5,477 bases of DNA from assembly GCA_023432305.1 (NCBI GenBank), contig JAEYUT010000124.1, positions 1-5,477 on the forward strand, read 5' to 3'. The notes under the pieces were generated by a model. That model searched no databases, was not told the DNA's origin, and worked only from the letters and a program-made list of their open reading frames with translations. Source of the stretch: Actinomycetes bacterium. Its GTDB lineage: Bacteria; Actinomycetota; Actinomycetes; Actinomycetales; Microbacteriaceae. Shown here one piece after another: positions 1 through 5,477 of this stretch (the stretch's first letter is position 1; each line of letters opens with the position of its first letter). The position numbers and the translations under genes are program-made.

Positions 1-858
1 TGGAAGGCGCATGCCCCCGCGTTCGCAGGCAAGATGGCTGTCGAGGCGATCGACCGCGCCATGCGCGGGCAGACCTCGCCGGCCCCCATCTGGGAAGGCG
101 AGGACGGCGTCATCGCGTGGCTGCTCGACGGCCCCGATGGTCGCTACGAGGTGCCGCTTCCCGAAGCGGGCGAGCCCAAGCGCGCCATCCTCGACAGCTA
201 CACCAAGGAGCACTCCGCCGAATACCAGGCGCAGGCCCTCATCGACCTCGGCCGCAAGCTCGGAACCGAGCGACCCGAGCTGCGCGACCCCGCCAACATC
301 CGCAGCATCGTCATCCACACGAGCCACCACACTCACTACGTGATCGGATCGGGCGCGAACGACCCGCAGAAGTACGACCCCACCGCGAGCCGCGAGACGC
401 TCGATCACTCGATCCCGTACATCTTCACCGTCGCGCTGCAGGACGGCACCTGGCACCACGTCGACTCCTACGCGCCGGAGCGCGCCGGCCGCGCCGACAC
501 CGTGGAGCTGTGGCACAAGGTCACCACCACCGAAGACCCGGAGTGGACGCGCCGCTACCACTCCACCGACCCCGACGAGAAGGCGTTCGGCGGCCGCGTC
601 GAGATCGAGCTCGTGGACGGCACCCGCGTCGTCGACGAGATCGCCGTCGCGGATGCGCACCCACTCGGTGCTCGCCCGTTCGTGCGCGCCGACTATGTCG
701 CCAAGTTCCGCACGCTCGCCGAGGGCGTGCTGTCACCCGACGAGATCGAGCGGTTCCTCGGTCTCGCCGAGCGACTGCCCCAGCTCACGGCCGCCGAGGT
801 CGCCGAGCTCAACATCACCGCGGAGGGCCTGCCCACCGCACCGGAAGGACTGTTCTGA
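1..858 (+). CDS. prpD: 2-methylcitrate dehydratase PrpD (MmgE/PrpD family), 3' part
   Basis: PrpD removes water from 2-methylcitrate to give 2-methyl-cis-aconitate in the cytoplasmic methylcitrate cycle; the family needs no Fe-S cluster. The reading frame is open from base 1 (first residues [10 protein letters not shown]) and ends at TGA 856-858, so 285 residues are visible. Full-length members have roughly 480-500, so about 40% is missing at the N-terminus because the window begins inside the gene. Recognisable PrpD stretches are [17 protein letters not shown] (about residues 67-83), [13 protein letters not shown] (about 106-118) and [12 protein letters not shown] further on, followed by the C-terminal region with [11 protein letters not shown]. 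The ATG at 34 is internal, since family-like sequence continues upstream of it. It is the first visible gene of a tight prpD-prpB-prpC operon. Family and role are secure from sequence and context; exact substrate range is inferred. Confidence 0.93.
   Translation, partial: WKAHAPAFAGKMAVEAIDRAMRGQTSPAPIWEGEDGVIAWLLDGPDGRYEVPLPEAGEPKRAILDSYTKEHSAEYQAQALIDLGRKLGTERPELRDPANIRSIVIHTSHHTHYVIGSGANDPQKYDPTASRETLDHSIPYIFTVALQDGTWHHVDSYAPERAGRADTVELWHKVTTTEDPEWTRRYHSTDPDEKAFGGRVEIELVDGTRVVDEIAVADAHPLGARPFVRADYVAKFRTLAEGVLSPDEIERFLGLAERLPQLTAAEVAELNITAEGLPTAPEGLF
843..849 (+). promoter_or_regulatory. Candidate ribosome binding site of prpB
   Basis: GGAAGGA lies inside the last codons of prpD, 12 nt before the prpB ATG at 862. 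The spacing is longer than the usual 5-9 nt, so initiation may depend partly on ribosomes that have just terminated on prpD 3 nt upstream. Confidence 0.5.
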
Positions 859-861
859 ATC

Positions 862-1770
862 ATGCTGCACTCGAAGCTCACCGCCTCTGCCAAGCGCGCC
901 GCGTTCCGCGCCCGCCTCGCATCGGGCGAGCTCGTTCGGATGCCGGGAGCGTTCAACCCGCTGTCGGCCAAGCTGATCCAGGACAAGGGATTCGAAGGCG
1001 TCTACATCTCGGGTGCCGTCCTCTCGGCTGACCTGGGCCTTCCGGACATCGGCCTCACCACCCTCACCGAGGTCGCGCACCGAGGATCGCAGATCGCACG
1101 CGTCACCGACCTCCCGACGCTCATCGACGCCGACACCGGCTTCGGGGAGCCGATGAACGTCGCACGCACCGTGCAGATCCTCGAGGACGCCGGCGTCTCG
1201 GGCATGCACCTGGAGGACCAGGTCAACCCGAAGCGCTGCGGACACCTCGACGGCAAGGCCGTCGTCGACGAGCAGACGGCGATCAAGCGCATCCGCGCCG
1301 CCGTCGAGGCGCGTCGCGACCCCGACTTCCTCATCATGGCGCGCACCGACATCCGCGGCATCGACGGTCTCGAGGCGGCGAAGGACCGCGCGAAGGCGCT
1401 CGTCGACGCAGGTGCCGACGCGATCTTCCCGGAGGCCATGGCGACCCTCGAGGAGTTCGCGGCGATCCGCGAGGCCGTGGACGTGCCGGTCCTCGCCAAC
1501 ATGACGGAGTTCGGCAAGTCCGACCTGTTCACGACGCAGCAGCTCGCCTCGGTCGGCGTCAACATCGTCATCTTCCCCGTGTCGCTGCTGCGCATCGCGA
1601 TGGGCGCCGCCGAGCGCGCACTCGAGGCGCTGCAGGACGAAGGATCGCTCACGACCCAGGTGCCGAACATGCAGACCCGTGCAAGGCTGTACGAACTCGT
1701 CGACTACGCGGCCTACTCGGAGTTCGACGCCGGCGTCTACACGTTCGATCTGTCCAACAACAGGAGCTGA
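862..1770 (+). CDS. prpB: 2-methylisocitrate lyase PrpB
   Basis: PrpB cleaves 2-methylisocitrate to pyruvate and succinate, the last step of the methylcitrate cycle. The 302-residue product has the usual length (E. coli PrpB is about 296) and belongs to the isocitrate lyase/PEP mutase superfamily, a TIM-barrel fold with an essential Mg2+. The lyase signature KRCGHL is at residues 124-129 with the catalytic Cys126. Metal-site acids appear as D89 and D91 in LIDADTGFG, and LPDIG (D62) matches the LPDLG of E. coli PrpB. EDQ (118-120), IMARTD (158-163), FPEA (189-192) and NMTEFG (213-218) are further family landmarks. KRCGHL and the 300-residue size point to PrpB rather than the larger isocitrate lyase AceA. 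The start at ATG 862 is preferred because an in-frame TGA (the prpD stop) lies at 856-858 and the next ATG is at residue 27, inside the conserved domain. It sits 3 nt after prpD and 1 nt before prpC. Confidence 0.96.
   Translation: MLHSKLTASAKRAAFRARLASGELVRMPGAFNPLSAKLIQDKGFEGVYISGAVLSADLGLPDIGLTTLTEVAHRGSQIARVTDLPTLIDADTGFGEPMNVARTVQILEDAGVSGMHLEDQVNPKRCGHLDGKAVVDEQTAIKRIRAAVEARRDPDFLIMARTDIRGIDGLEAAKDRAKALVDAGADAIFPEAMATLEEFAAIREAVDVPVLANMTEFGKSDLFTTQQLASVGVNIVIFPVSLLRIAMGAAERALEALQDEGSLTTQVPNMQTRARLYELVDYAAYSEFDAGVYTFDLSNNRS
1762..1766 (+). promoter_or_regulatory. Ribosome binding site of prpC
   Basis: AGGAG overlaps the last codons of prpB and lies 5 nt before the ATG at 1772. It decides the prpC start: the same frame is open back to an ATG at 1679, but that ATG lies inside prpB and lacks this signal, and the sequence between is not citrate-synthase-like. 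Confidence 0.8.
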
Positions 1771-1771
1771 C

Positions 1772-2890
1772 ATGACGGAAGCAGACATCAGGAAGGGGCT
1801 CGCGGGCGTCACGGTCGACGTCACCGCGATCTCCAAGGTGAACCCCGAGACGAACTCGCTGCTCTACCGGGGCTACCCGGTTCAGGAGCTCGCGGAGAGC
1901 TGCACCTTCGAGGAGGTCGCCTACCTGCTGTGGCACGGCGAGCTTCCCACGCCCGTGCAGCTGGAGGAGTTCCAGACCTTCGAGCGCGCCCACCGGCACC
2001 TGACATCGGTGGCCAAGCACGCGATCGATCTGCTTCCGCTTGAGGCGCACCCGATGGATGTCGTGCGCACTGCCGTCTCCGCCGTGGGGGCCGCAGATCC
2101 CAGCACCGCAGACACGAGCCCCGAGGCGCAGCTCGAGCAGGCCATGCGCCTGTTCGCGCAGCTCCCCGCGATCGTCGCCTACGCGCAGCGCCGTCTGCGT
2201 GACGAGGAGCTCGTGGAGCCGCGCGACGATCTCAGCTACTCGGCGAACTTCCTGCACATGACGTTCGGCGAGGTGCCGGACCTCGTGGTGGTGTCGGCAT
2301 TCGACGTGTCGATGATCCTGTACGCGGAGCACTCGTTCAACGCGTCCACATTCACGGCTCGCGTCATCACCTCCACCACGTCGGACCTGTACTCGGCGGT
2401 CACGGGGGCGATCGGCGCTCTCAAGGGAGCCCTCCATGGTGGGGCGAACGAGGCCGTCATGCACATGTTCGACGAGATCATGTTCGCGGATCGCGCGGAG
2501 GCCTGGCTCGACGAGGCCCTCGCGCAGAAGCGCAAGATCATGGGATTCGGGCACCGCGTCTACAAGAACGGCGACTCCCGCGTTCCCACGATGAAGGCGG
2601 CGCTCGACACCCTCCTCGTCGAATACGACCGTCCCGATCTCGGGGAGCTGTACGACGCTCTCGAGTCGGCGATGGAGCAGCGCAAGGGCATCAAGCCGAA
2701 CCTCGACTACCCGTCGGGGCCTGCGTATCACCTCATGGGGTTCGACACGGAGATGTTCACGCCGCTGTTCGTCGCGTCGCGCGTCACCGGCTGGACGGCG
2801 CACATCCTCGAGCAGGCCGCCTCGAACGCCCTCATCCGCCCGCTGTCGGCGTACAACGGACCCGAGCAGCGCTCGGTGTCGGGGGAGTAA
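1772..2890 (+). CDS. prpC: 2-methylcitrate synthase PrpC (citrate synthase family)
   Basis: PrpC condenses propionyl-CoA with oxaloacetate to 2-methylcitrate and CoA, the entry step of the methylcitrate cycle. The 372-residue product is of the short, type-II-like citrate synthase length usual for PrpC, shorter than the roughly 430-residue housekeeping GltA. The citrate synthase signature GFGHRVYKNGDSR spans residues 258-270. The likely catalytic triad is H222 (LHGGANE), H261 (GFGHRVY) and D312 (NLDYPSG); AEHSFNASTFTAR (185-197) and SRVTGWTAH (336-344) contribute to the substrate pocket. The N-terminal part contains LLYRGYPVQEL (30-40) and AYLLWHGELP (50-59), typical of the family. It is the last gene of the operon and is followed by a strong stem-loop. 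By sequence alone plain citrate synthase activity cannot be excluded, and many PrpC enzymes also accept acetyl-CoA; the prpDB context favours propionyl-CoA as the main substrate. Confidence 0.94.
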   Translation: MTEADIRKGLAGVTVDVTAISKVNPETNSLLYRGYPVQELAESCTFEEVAYLLWHGELPTPVQLEEFQTFERAHRHLTSVAKHAIDLLPLEAHPMDVVRTAVSAVGAADPSTADTSPEAQLEQAMRLFAQLPAIVAYAQRRLRDEELVEPRDDLSYSANFLHMTFGEVPDLVVVSAFDVSMILYAEHSFNASTFTARVITSTTSDLYSAVTGAIGALKGALHGGANEAVMHMFDEIMFADRAEAWLDEALAQKRKIMGFGHRVYKNGDSRVPTMKAALDTLLVEYDRPDLGELYDALESAMEQRKGIKPNLDYPSGPAYHLMGFDTEMFTPLFVASRVTGWTAHILEQAASNALIRPLSAYNGPEQRSVSGE

Positions 2891-2905
2891 CACCCCTCTC
2901 AGACG

Positions 2906-2941
2906 CGAAGGCCGTCCCCTGTGGTGGAGGGACGGCCTTCG
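2906..2941 (+). terminator. Rho-independent-like terminator after prpC, between convergent operons
   Basis: A perfect 13-bp inverted repeat (CGAAGGCCGTCCC at 2906-2918, its complement at 2929-2941) encloses a 10-nt loop. On the + strand it is followed by TTCTGTT (2942-2948), a modest T-rich tract, 15 nt beyond the prpC stop. On the - strand the hairpin lies 20 bases beyond the permease stop but the bases that follow (2905 down to 2891) are poor in T, so termination there would be less classical. It probably serves prpC and may also stop or protect the opposing transcript. Confidence 0.85.
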
Positions 2942-2960
2942 TTCTGTTCGCGGGATGCGG

Positions 2961-4268
2961 TCAGGTGCGCAGGATCGAGCCTCCGGCGCGCACGCGCGAG
3001 ACGGCGTCGACCGTGGCGGCGAGGATGAGCACGCCGCCGGTGACGATGAAGTTCACCCCGGCGGGGAGGTTGAGCAGGCCCAGCCCGTTGGCGATCACCG
3101 CGATCACGAGCGCGCCGATCGCGGCGTGCATGAGCCGGCCGCGCCCTCCGAAGAGGCTCACACCGCCGACGACCGCGGCTGCGACACCGCTCAGCACGAT
3201 CGCCGTGCCGAAGCCCGCGTTGACGGAGCCGACTTTGCTCGCGCTGAACACACCCGAGACCACCGCGAGGGTCGAGCAGACGATGAACGCCGCCCAGCGG
3301 ATCGCGACCACTTTGATGCCCGCGCGTCGCGCCGCCTCCGCGTTGCCGCCGATCGCGTAGATGTAGCGGCCGAACGACGTGCGGTCGAGCACGAAGGTGC
3401 CGATCCAGAGGATCACGAGCACGATCGGGACGACGATCGGAACGCCCTCGATGACCTTGACGCTCGAGGATCGGTTGGAGCTCAGCACGGCGACGAAGAA
3501 CCCGCCGACGATCGCGATCGTCGCGAGCTTCGCCCACACGAGCGTGATCGTGCGGTTGGGCACGCCCGCGCGGGCCCGACTGCGACGGTCCCACATCGAG
3601 GTCGCGAACGACACGATCAGCGCGATCCCCAGCATCGCCCAGCCCGCCCACACGGGCAGGTTCGCGTTCTGGATCGCGAGGAACTCCGGGATCTGGATGC
3701 GGAAGACGCCGCCGTCGCCGAGCAGGATGAGAGTCACCCCCTGCAGGCCGATGAAGAGTCCGAGCGTCACCACGAACGACGGGATGCCCACACGTGCGAC
3801 GAAGAACCCGATGAACGTTCCGATCACGATGCCCACGCCGAGCGCGAAGACGAGCGCGAGCAGCCAGTGCATGGCGATCGTGTCGGGTTTCGTCAGGACC
3901 ACGAACAGCGACAGTGCGACGCCCGAGGTGACGCCCGCCGAGAGATCGATCTCGCCGAGCAGGATCACGAAGACCAGGGCCATCGCGAGCATGACGAGCG
4001 ACGCGGCCTGCGTGAGCAGGTTGGCGAAGTTGCGCTCGGTGAGGAAGAACTGCTGACCGAGCATCGTCTCGCTGAGGATCGTGAACAGGATCACGAGCGC
4101 GACGAGACCTCCGATGGCGGGCAGCGCGCCCATCTCGCCGTGGCGCACACGCTGAAGCCAGTCGCGCACCTGGTCCATGAAGCCGCCCTCCTGGCCGCTT
4201 CCGATGAGCCCGGAGGCGGGGAGGTTGGTCGTGTCGACGCTCGGGTCGGTGGCGGGGGAGGTGGTCAT
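2961..4268 (-). CDS. Monosaccharide ABC transporter permease (XylH/RbsC-like)
   Basis: Integral membrane subunit of a CUT2-type sugar importer; two copies would form the channel that takes sugar from the binding protein and is driven by the ATPase. The 435-residue product starts with a polar tail of about 45 residues, presumably cytoplasmic, followed by roughly ten or more hydrophobic segments (about 47-68, 86-106, 108-126, 133-158, 163-184, 204-222, 244-263, 274-294, 322-343, 352-373, 380-422). Family landmarks are GEIDLSAG (105-112), the ATPase-coupling loop YAIGGNAEAARRAGIK (304-319) and GGVSLFGGRG (368-377). A basic loop (about 226-243) separates two helices in the middle, as in XylH-like permeases. 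The ATG at 4268 overlaps the ATPase stop as ATGA and has GGAGAG 5 nt upstream; the frame stays open to 4748, but that part is antiparallel-shadow sequence over the ATPase gene. The sugar is not determinable here; xylose-type is the nearest guess. Confidence 0.93.
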   Translation of the reverse strand: MTTSPATDPSVDTTNLPASGLIGSGQEGGFMDQVRDWLQRVRHGEMGALPAIGGLVALVILFTILSETMLGQQFFLTERNFANLLTQAASLVMLAMALVFVILLGEIDLSAGVTSGVALSLFVVLTKPDTIAMHWLLALVFALGVGIVIGTFIGFFVARVGIPSFVVTLGLFIGLQGVTLILLGDGGVFRIQIPEFLAIQNANLPVWAGWAMLGIALIVSFATSMWDRRSRARAGVPNRTITLVWAKLATIAIVGGFFVAVLSSNRSSSVKVIEGVPIVVPIVLVILWIGTFVLDRTSFGRYIYAIGGNAEAARRAGIKVVAIRWAAFIVCSTLAVVSGVFSASKVGSVNAGFGTAIVLSGVAAAVVGGVSLFGGRGRLMHAAIGALVIAVIANGLGLLNLPAGVNFIVTGGVLILAATVDAVSRVRAGGSILRT

Positions 4269-5020
4269 GCGGACTCTCCGTTGTAGGTCTTGCTGCCGGT
4301 GATGTAGCCGACGACGTCGTCGATGTTGGTCTCCTCTGTCCGAAGCGAGGCGACCATCGTGCCCAGATAGAGGACGCTGATGTAGTCGCAGACCTTGAAG
4401 ACGTCCTGCAGGTTGTGGCTGATGATGATGACCGCGACGCCCTGGTCGGCGAGGCGGCGCACGAGCTGGAGCACCTGCTCCGTCTGGGCGACGCCGAGTG
4501 CTGCGGTCGGCTCGTCGAGGATCACGAGCTTGGCTTTCTTGAGCACGGCGCGCGCGATGGCGACGGTCTGACGCTGCCCTCCGGAGAGCGACGAGACCTT
4601 CTGCCGCACCGACTTCACGGTGCGCACCGACAGTGAGCGCAGGGTGTCGCTCGCTTCGCGCTCCATCTGGCCTTCGTCGAAGGTGCGCACGGGCGTCTTC
4701 TCCTCGCGGCCGAGGAACATGTTCTGGACGATGTCGAGGTTGTCGCACAGTGCGAGATCCTGATAGACGACCTCGATGCCGAGGCGGGAGGCGTCGCGCG
4801 GGGTGTGCAGATCCACGACCTCGCCGCCGAACGTCACCGTTCCCTCGTCGTAGGGCTGCACTCCGGCGAGACCCTTGATGAGCGTCGATTTCCCGGCGCC
4901 GTTGTCGCCGACCAGAGCGGTGACCTTCCCGGGGTAGGCCCGGAGGTTCACGCCTTTCAGGACGTGCACGGGCCCGAAGTTCTTCTTCACGTCGGCGAGT
5001 TCGATGAGCGGCTCATCCAT
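4265..5020 (-). CDS. Monosaccharide ABC transporter ATP-binding protein, single domain (FrcA/XylG-like)
   Basis: Cytoplasmic ATPase that powers the sugar importer. All core motifs are present: Walker A GDNGAGKST (38-46, K44), Q-loop Q87 in VYQDLAL, ABC signature LSGGQ (145-149), Walker B LVILDE (165-170, catalytic E170) and switch H202 in ISHN. At 251 residues it carries one nucleotide-binding domain, whereas RbsA, XylG or AraG of E. coli are fused double domains of about 500, so it should act as a homodimer. The stretch after Walker B reads PTAALGVAQT, with G where many ABC proteins have the D-loop aspartate (SALD). From memory this variant is common in single-domain FrcA-type sugar ATPases, so it is not evidence of decay. 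ATG 5020 has AGGAAGGA upstream. The stop overlaps the permease start by 4 nt. It lies 110 nt downstream of the binding-protein gene, with the same orientation. Function as an importer ATPase is secure; the substrate is not. Confidence 0.95.
   Translation of the reverse strand: MDEPLIELADVKKNFGPVHVLKGVNLRAYPGKVTALVGDNGAGKSTLIKGLAGVQPYDEGTVTFGGEVVDLHTPRDASRLGIEVVYQDLALCDNLDIVQNMFLGREEKTPVRTFDEGQMEREASDTLRSLSVRTVKSVRQKVSSLSGGQRQTVAIARAVLKKAKLVILDEPTAALGVAQTEQVLQLVRRLADQGVAVIIISHNLQDVFKVCDYISVLYLGTMVASLRTEETNIDDVVGYITGSKTYNGESA
4274..4279 (-). promoter_or_regulatory. Ribosome binding site of the permease gene
   Basis: On the - strand GGAGAG occurs within the last codons of the ATPase gene, 5 nt before the permease ATG (4268-4266). 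It supports the ATGA-overlap start over more upstream in-frame starts. Confidence 0.65.
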
Positions 5021-5027
5021 GCCGGGT

Positions 5028-5034
5028 TCCTTCC
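5028..5034 (-). promoter_or_regulatory. Ribosome binding site of the ATPase gene
   Basis: On the - strand GGAAGGA lies 7 nt before the ATG at 5020, an ideal spacing. This independent, strong site means the ATPase can be translated without coupling to the binding-protein gene 110 nt upstream. Confidence 0.75.
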
Positions 5035-5082
5035 TGGAGGGACGACGGTGTCCCGATGAGGGGCGGGGGAGAGGATGGGAAG

Positions 5083-5127
5083 GGGTCCCCCCGCAGCTTC
5101 TGCCGCGACGGGACCCGAACCGGGGGG
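5083..5127 (-). other. GC-rich inverted repeats between binding-protein and ATPase genes
   Basis: The gap 5021-5130 contains GGGTCCC at 5083-5089 and its complement GGGACCC at 5110-5116, with an inner GCAG/CTGC hairpin (5093-5096 with 5100-5103). A competing 7-bp pairing joins CCCCCCG at 5087-5093 to CGGGGGG at 5121-5127; the two share bases 5087-5089, so they exclude each other. No T-tract follows on the - strand. Such structures after a binding-protein gene often protect the upstream mRNA or partly stop transcription, giving more binding protein than membrane subunits. In DNA this G/C-rich, short complements also arise by chance, so the role is inferred. Confidence 0.4.
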
Positions 5128-5130
5128 CTT

Positions 5131-5477
5131 CTACTTCACGCCGTACTTCTCGCAGGCGGCCGCGACGTCGCCGGTGCAGAGCGTCGAGGCGCTCGCGTTG
5201 CCGTCGTCGATGACCTTCTGCACGTCCTCAGGGCCGACGAGGACCGGAGTGACTGCGATGTAGGGCGTGCCGTCGTCGAGGGTCTTCTCGACGTTCGGGG
5301 TCTCTCCGTTGAGGAGAGCGATCGCGAGCTCCGCTGCCGCGGCGGCCTCGAGCTGGAACGGCTTGTAGACCGTGGCGGTCTGCTTGCCGAGCAGCACGTT
5401 CTGCAGGCCCGCGACCGAGGCATCCTGACCCGAGACGGGAACGGTGAGGCCGTTCTTGTCGAGGATCGAGATGACAC
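5131..5477 (-). CDS. Sugar ABC transporter substrate-binding protein (XylF-like), C-terminal part
   Basis: Extracytoplasmic sugar-binding subunit of the importer; only the last 114 residues lie in the window, and the N-terminus with its expected lipoprotein signal is beyond 5477. The visible part begins VISILDKNGLTVPVSGQDAS. The PVSGQDA motif (about residues 13-19 of the fragment), the TVYKP motif (about 34-38) and the AAAAAELAIALLNGE helix match the second lobe of the XylF/ChvE type of periplasmic-binding proteins (type I fold). The C-terminus has two cysteines eight residues apart (CTGDVAAAC, 100 and 108 of the fragment), which could form a disulfide outside the cell. The GTG at 5397 is not a start, because family sequence continues upstream of it. 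The stop is TAG at 5133-5131. It is the first gene of the visible transporter set and the 110-nt gap to the ATPase suggests separate tuning of its level. XylF-like family is likely; xylose as ligand is only a guess. Confidence 0.9.
   Translation of the reverse strand, partial: VISILDKNGLTVPVSGQDASVAGLQNVLLGKQTATVYKPFQLEAAAAAELAIALLNGETPNVEKTLDDGTPYIAVTPVLVGPEDVQKVIDDGNASASTLCTGDVAAACEKYGVK

Noticed and set aside
117..1031. 304-codon + strand frame across prpD and the start of prpB
   Set aside because: Arg/Pro/His-rich shadow frame that crosses a supported gene boundary.
1679..1771. Upstream start for prpC inside prpB
   Set aside because: The extension is Ser/Thr/Arg-rich and unlike citrate synthases; a good ribosome site sits directly before ATG 1772.
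733..1836. 367-codon open frame on the - strand opposite prpB
   Set aside because: Low-complexity, Arg/Asp/Glu/Val-rich translation antisense to a well-supported enzyme; typical shadow frame in GC-rich DNA.
1649..2893. 414-codon open frame on the - strand opposite prpC
   Set aside because: Rich in Arg, His and Val, with no recognisable domain; it exactly mirrors the codon pattern of prpC.
2955..4286. 443-codon open frame on the + strand opposite the permease
   Set aside because: Extremely rich in Asp, Glu, His and Arg, with no domain; it is the complement of hydrophobic permease codons.
4269..4748. 160-codon N-terminal extension of the permease frame
   Set aside because: It overlaps the ATPase gene in another frame, is Arg/Pro/His-rich and has no membrane or domain character; the ATGA start with its own ribosome site is better.
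5082..5090. GGGGTCCCC as a possible operator palindrome
   Set aside because: Short, inside a G/C-run region, and far from any visible promoter; it is better explained as part of the intergenic hairpin or by chance.

Overview
The window comes from a GC-rich bacterial chromosome (about two thirds G+C by eye, with strong G/C preference at third codon positions). The protein sequences and the prpD-prpB-prpC gene order fit a high-GC Gram-positive actinobacterium, possibly of the Microbacteriaceae type. That assignment is inferred from sequence style and gene order; no 16S or other marker is present.

Left half (1-2890, + strand): the end of a methylcitrate-cycle operon, prpD (3' part only) - prpB - prpC. 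The genes are packed tightly: 3 nt between prpD and prpB, 1 nt between prpB and prpC. PrpC condenses propionyl-CoA with oxaloacetate to 2-methylcitrate, PrpD dehydrates it, an aconitase (not in the window) rehydrates it to 2-methylisocitrate, and PrpB cleaves that to pyruvate and succinate. Together they detoxify and use propionyl-CoA from propionate, odd-chain fatty acids or branched amino acids.

Junction (2891-2960): a short convergent intergenic region with a perfect 13-bp stem-loop followed by a T-rich stretch. It is most simply the prpC terminator and may also work for the opposing operon.

Right half (2961-5477, - strand): the end of a monosaccharide ABC importer operon, read right to left as substrate-binding protein (C-terminal 114 residues only), single-domain ATPase (251 aa) and permease (435 aa). 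ATPase and permease overlap by ATGA and are probably translationally coupled. A 110-nt gap between binding protein and ATPase can fold into GC-rich hairpins. The family is that of xylose/fructose/ribose-type (CUT2) importers; the sugar cannot be fixed from this window.

Every long stretch is explained by five genes of well-known families, and I see no mobile element, RNA gene, CRISPR array or previously undescribed system. The many other long open frames are shadows produced by the high GC content. Neither operon's promoter lies in the window.
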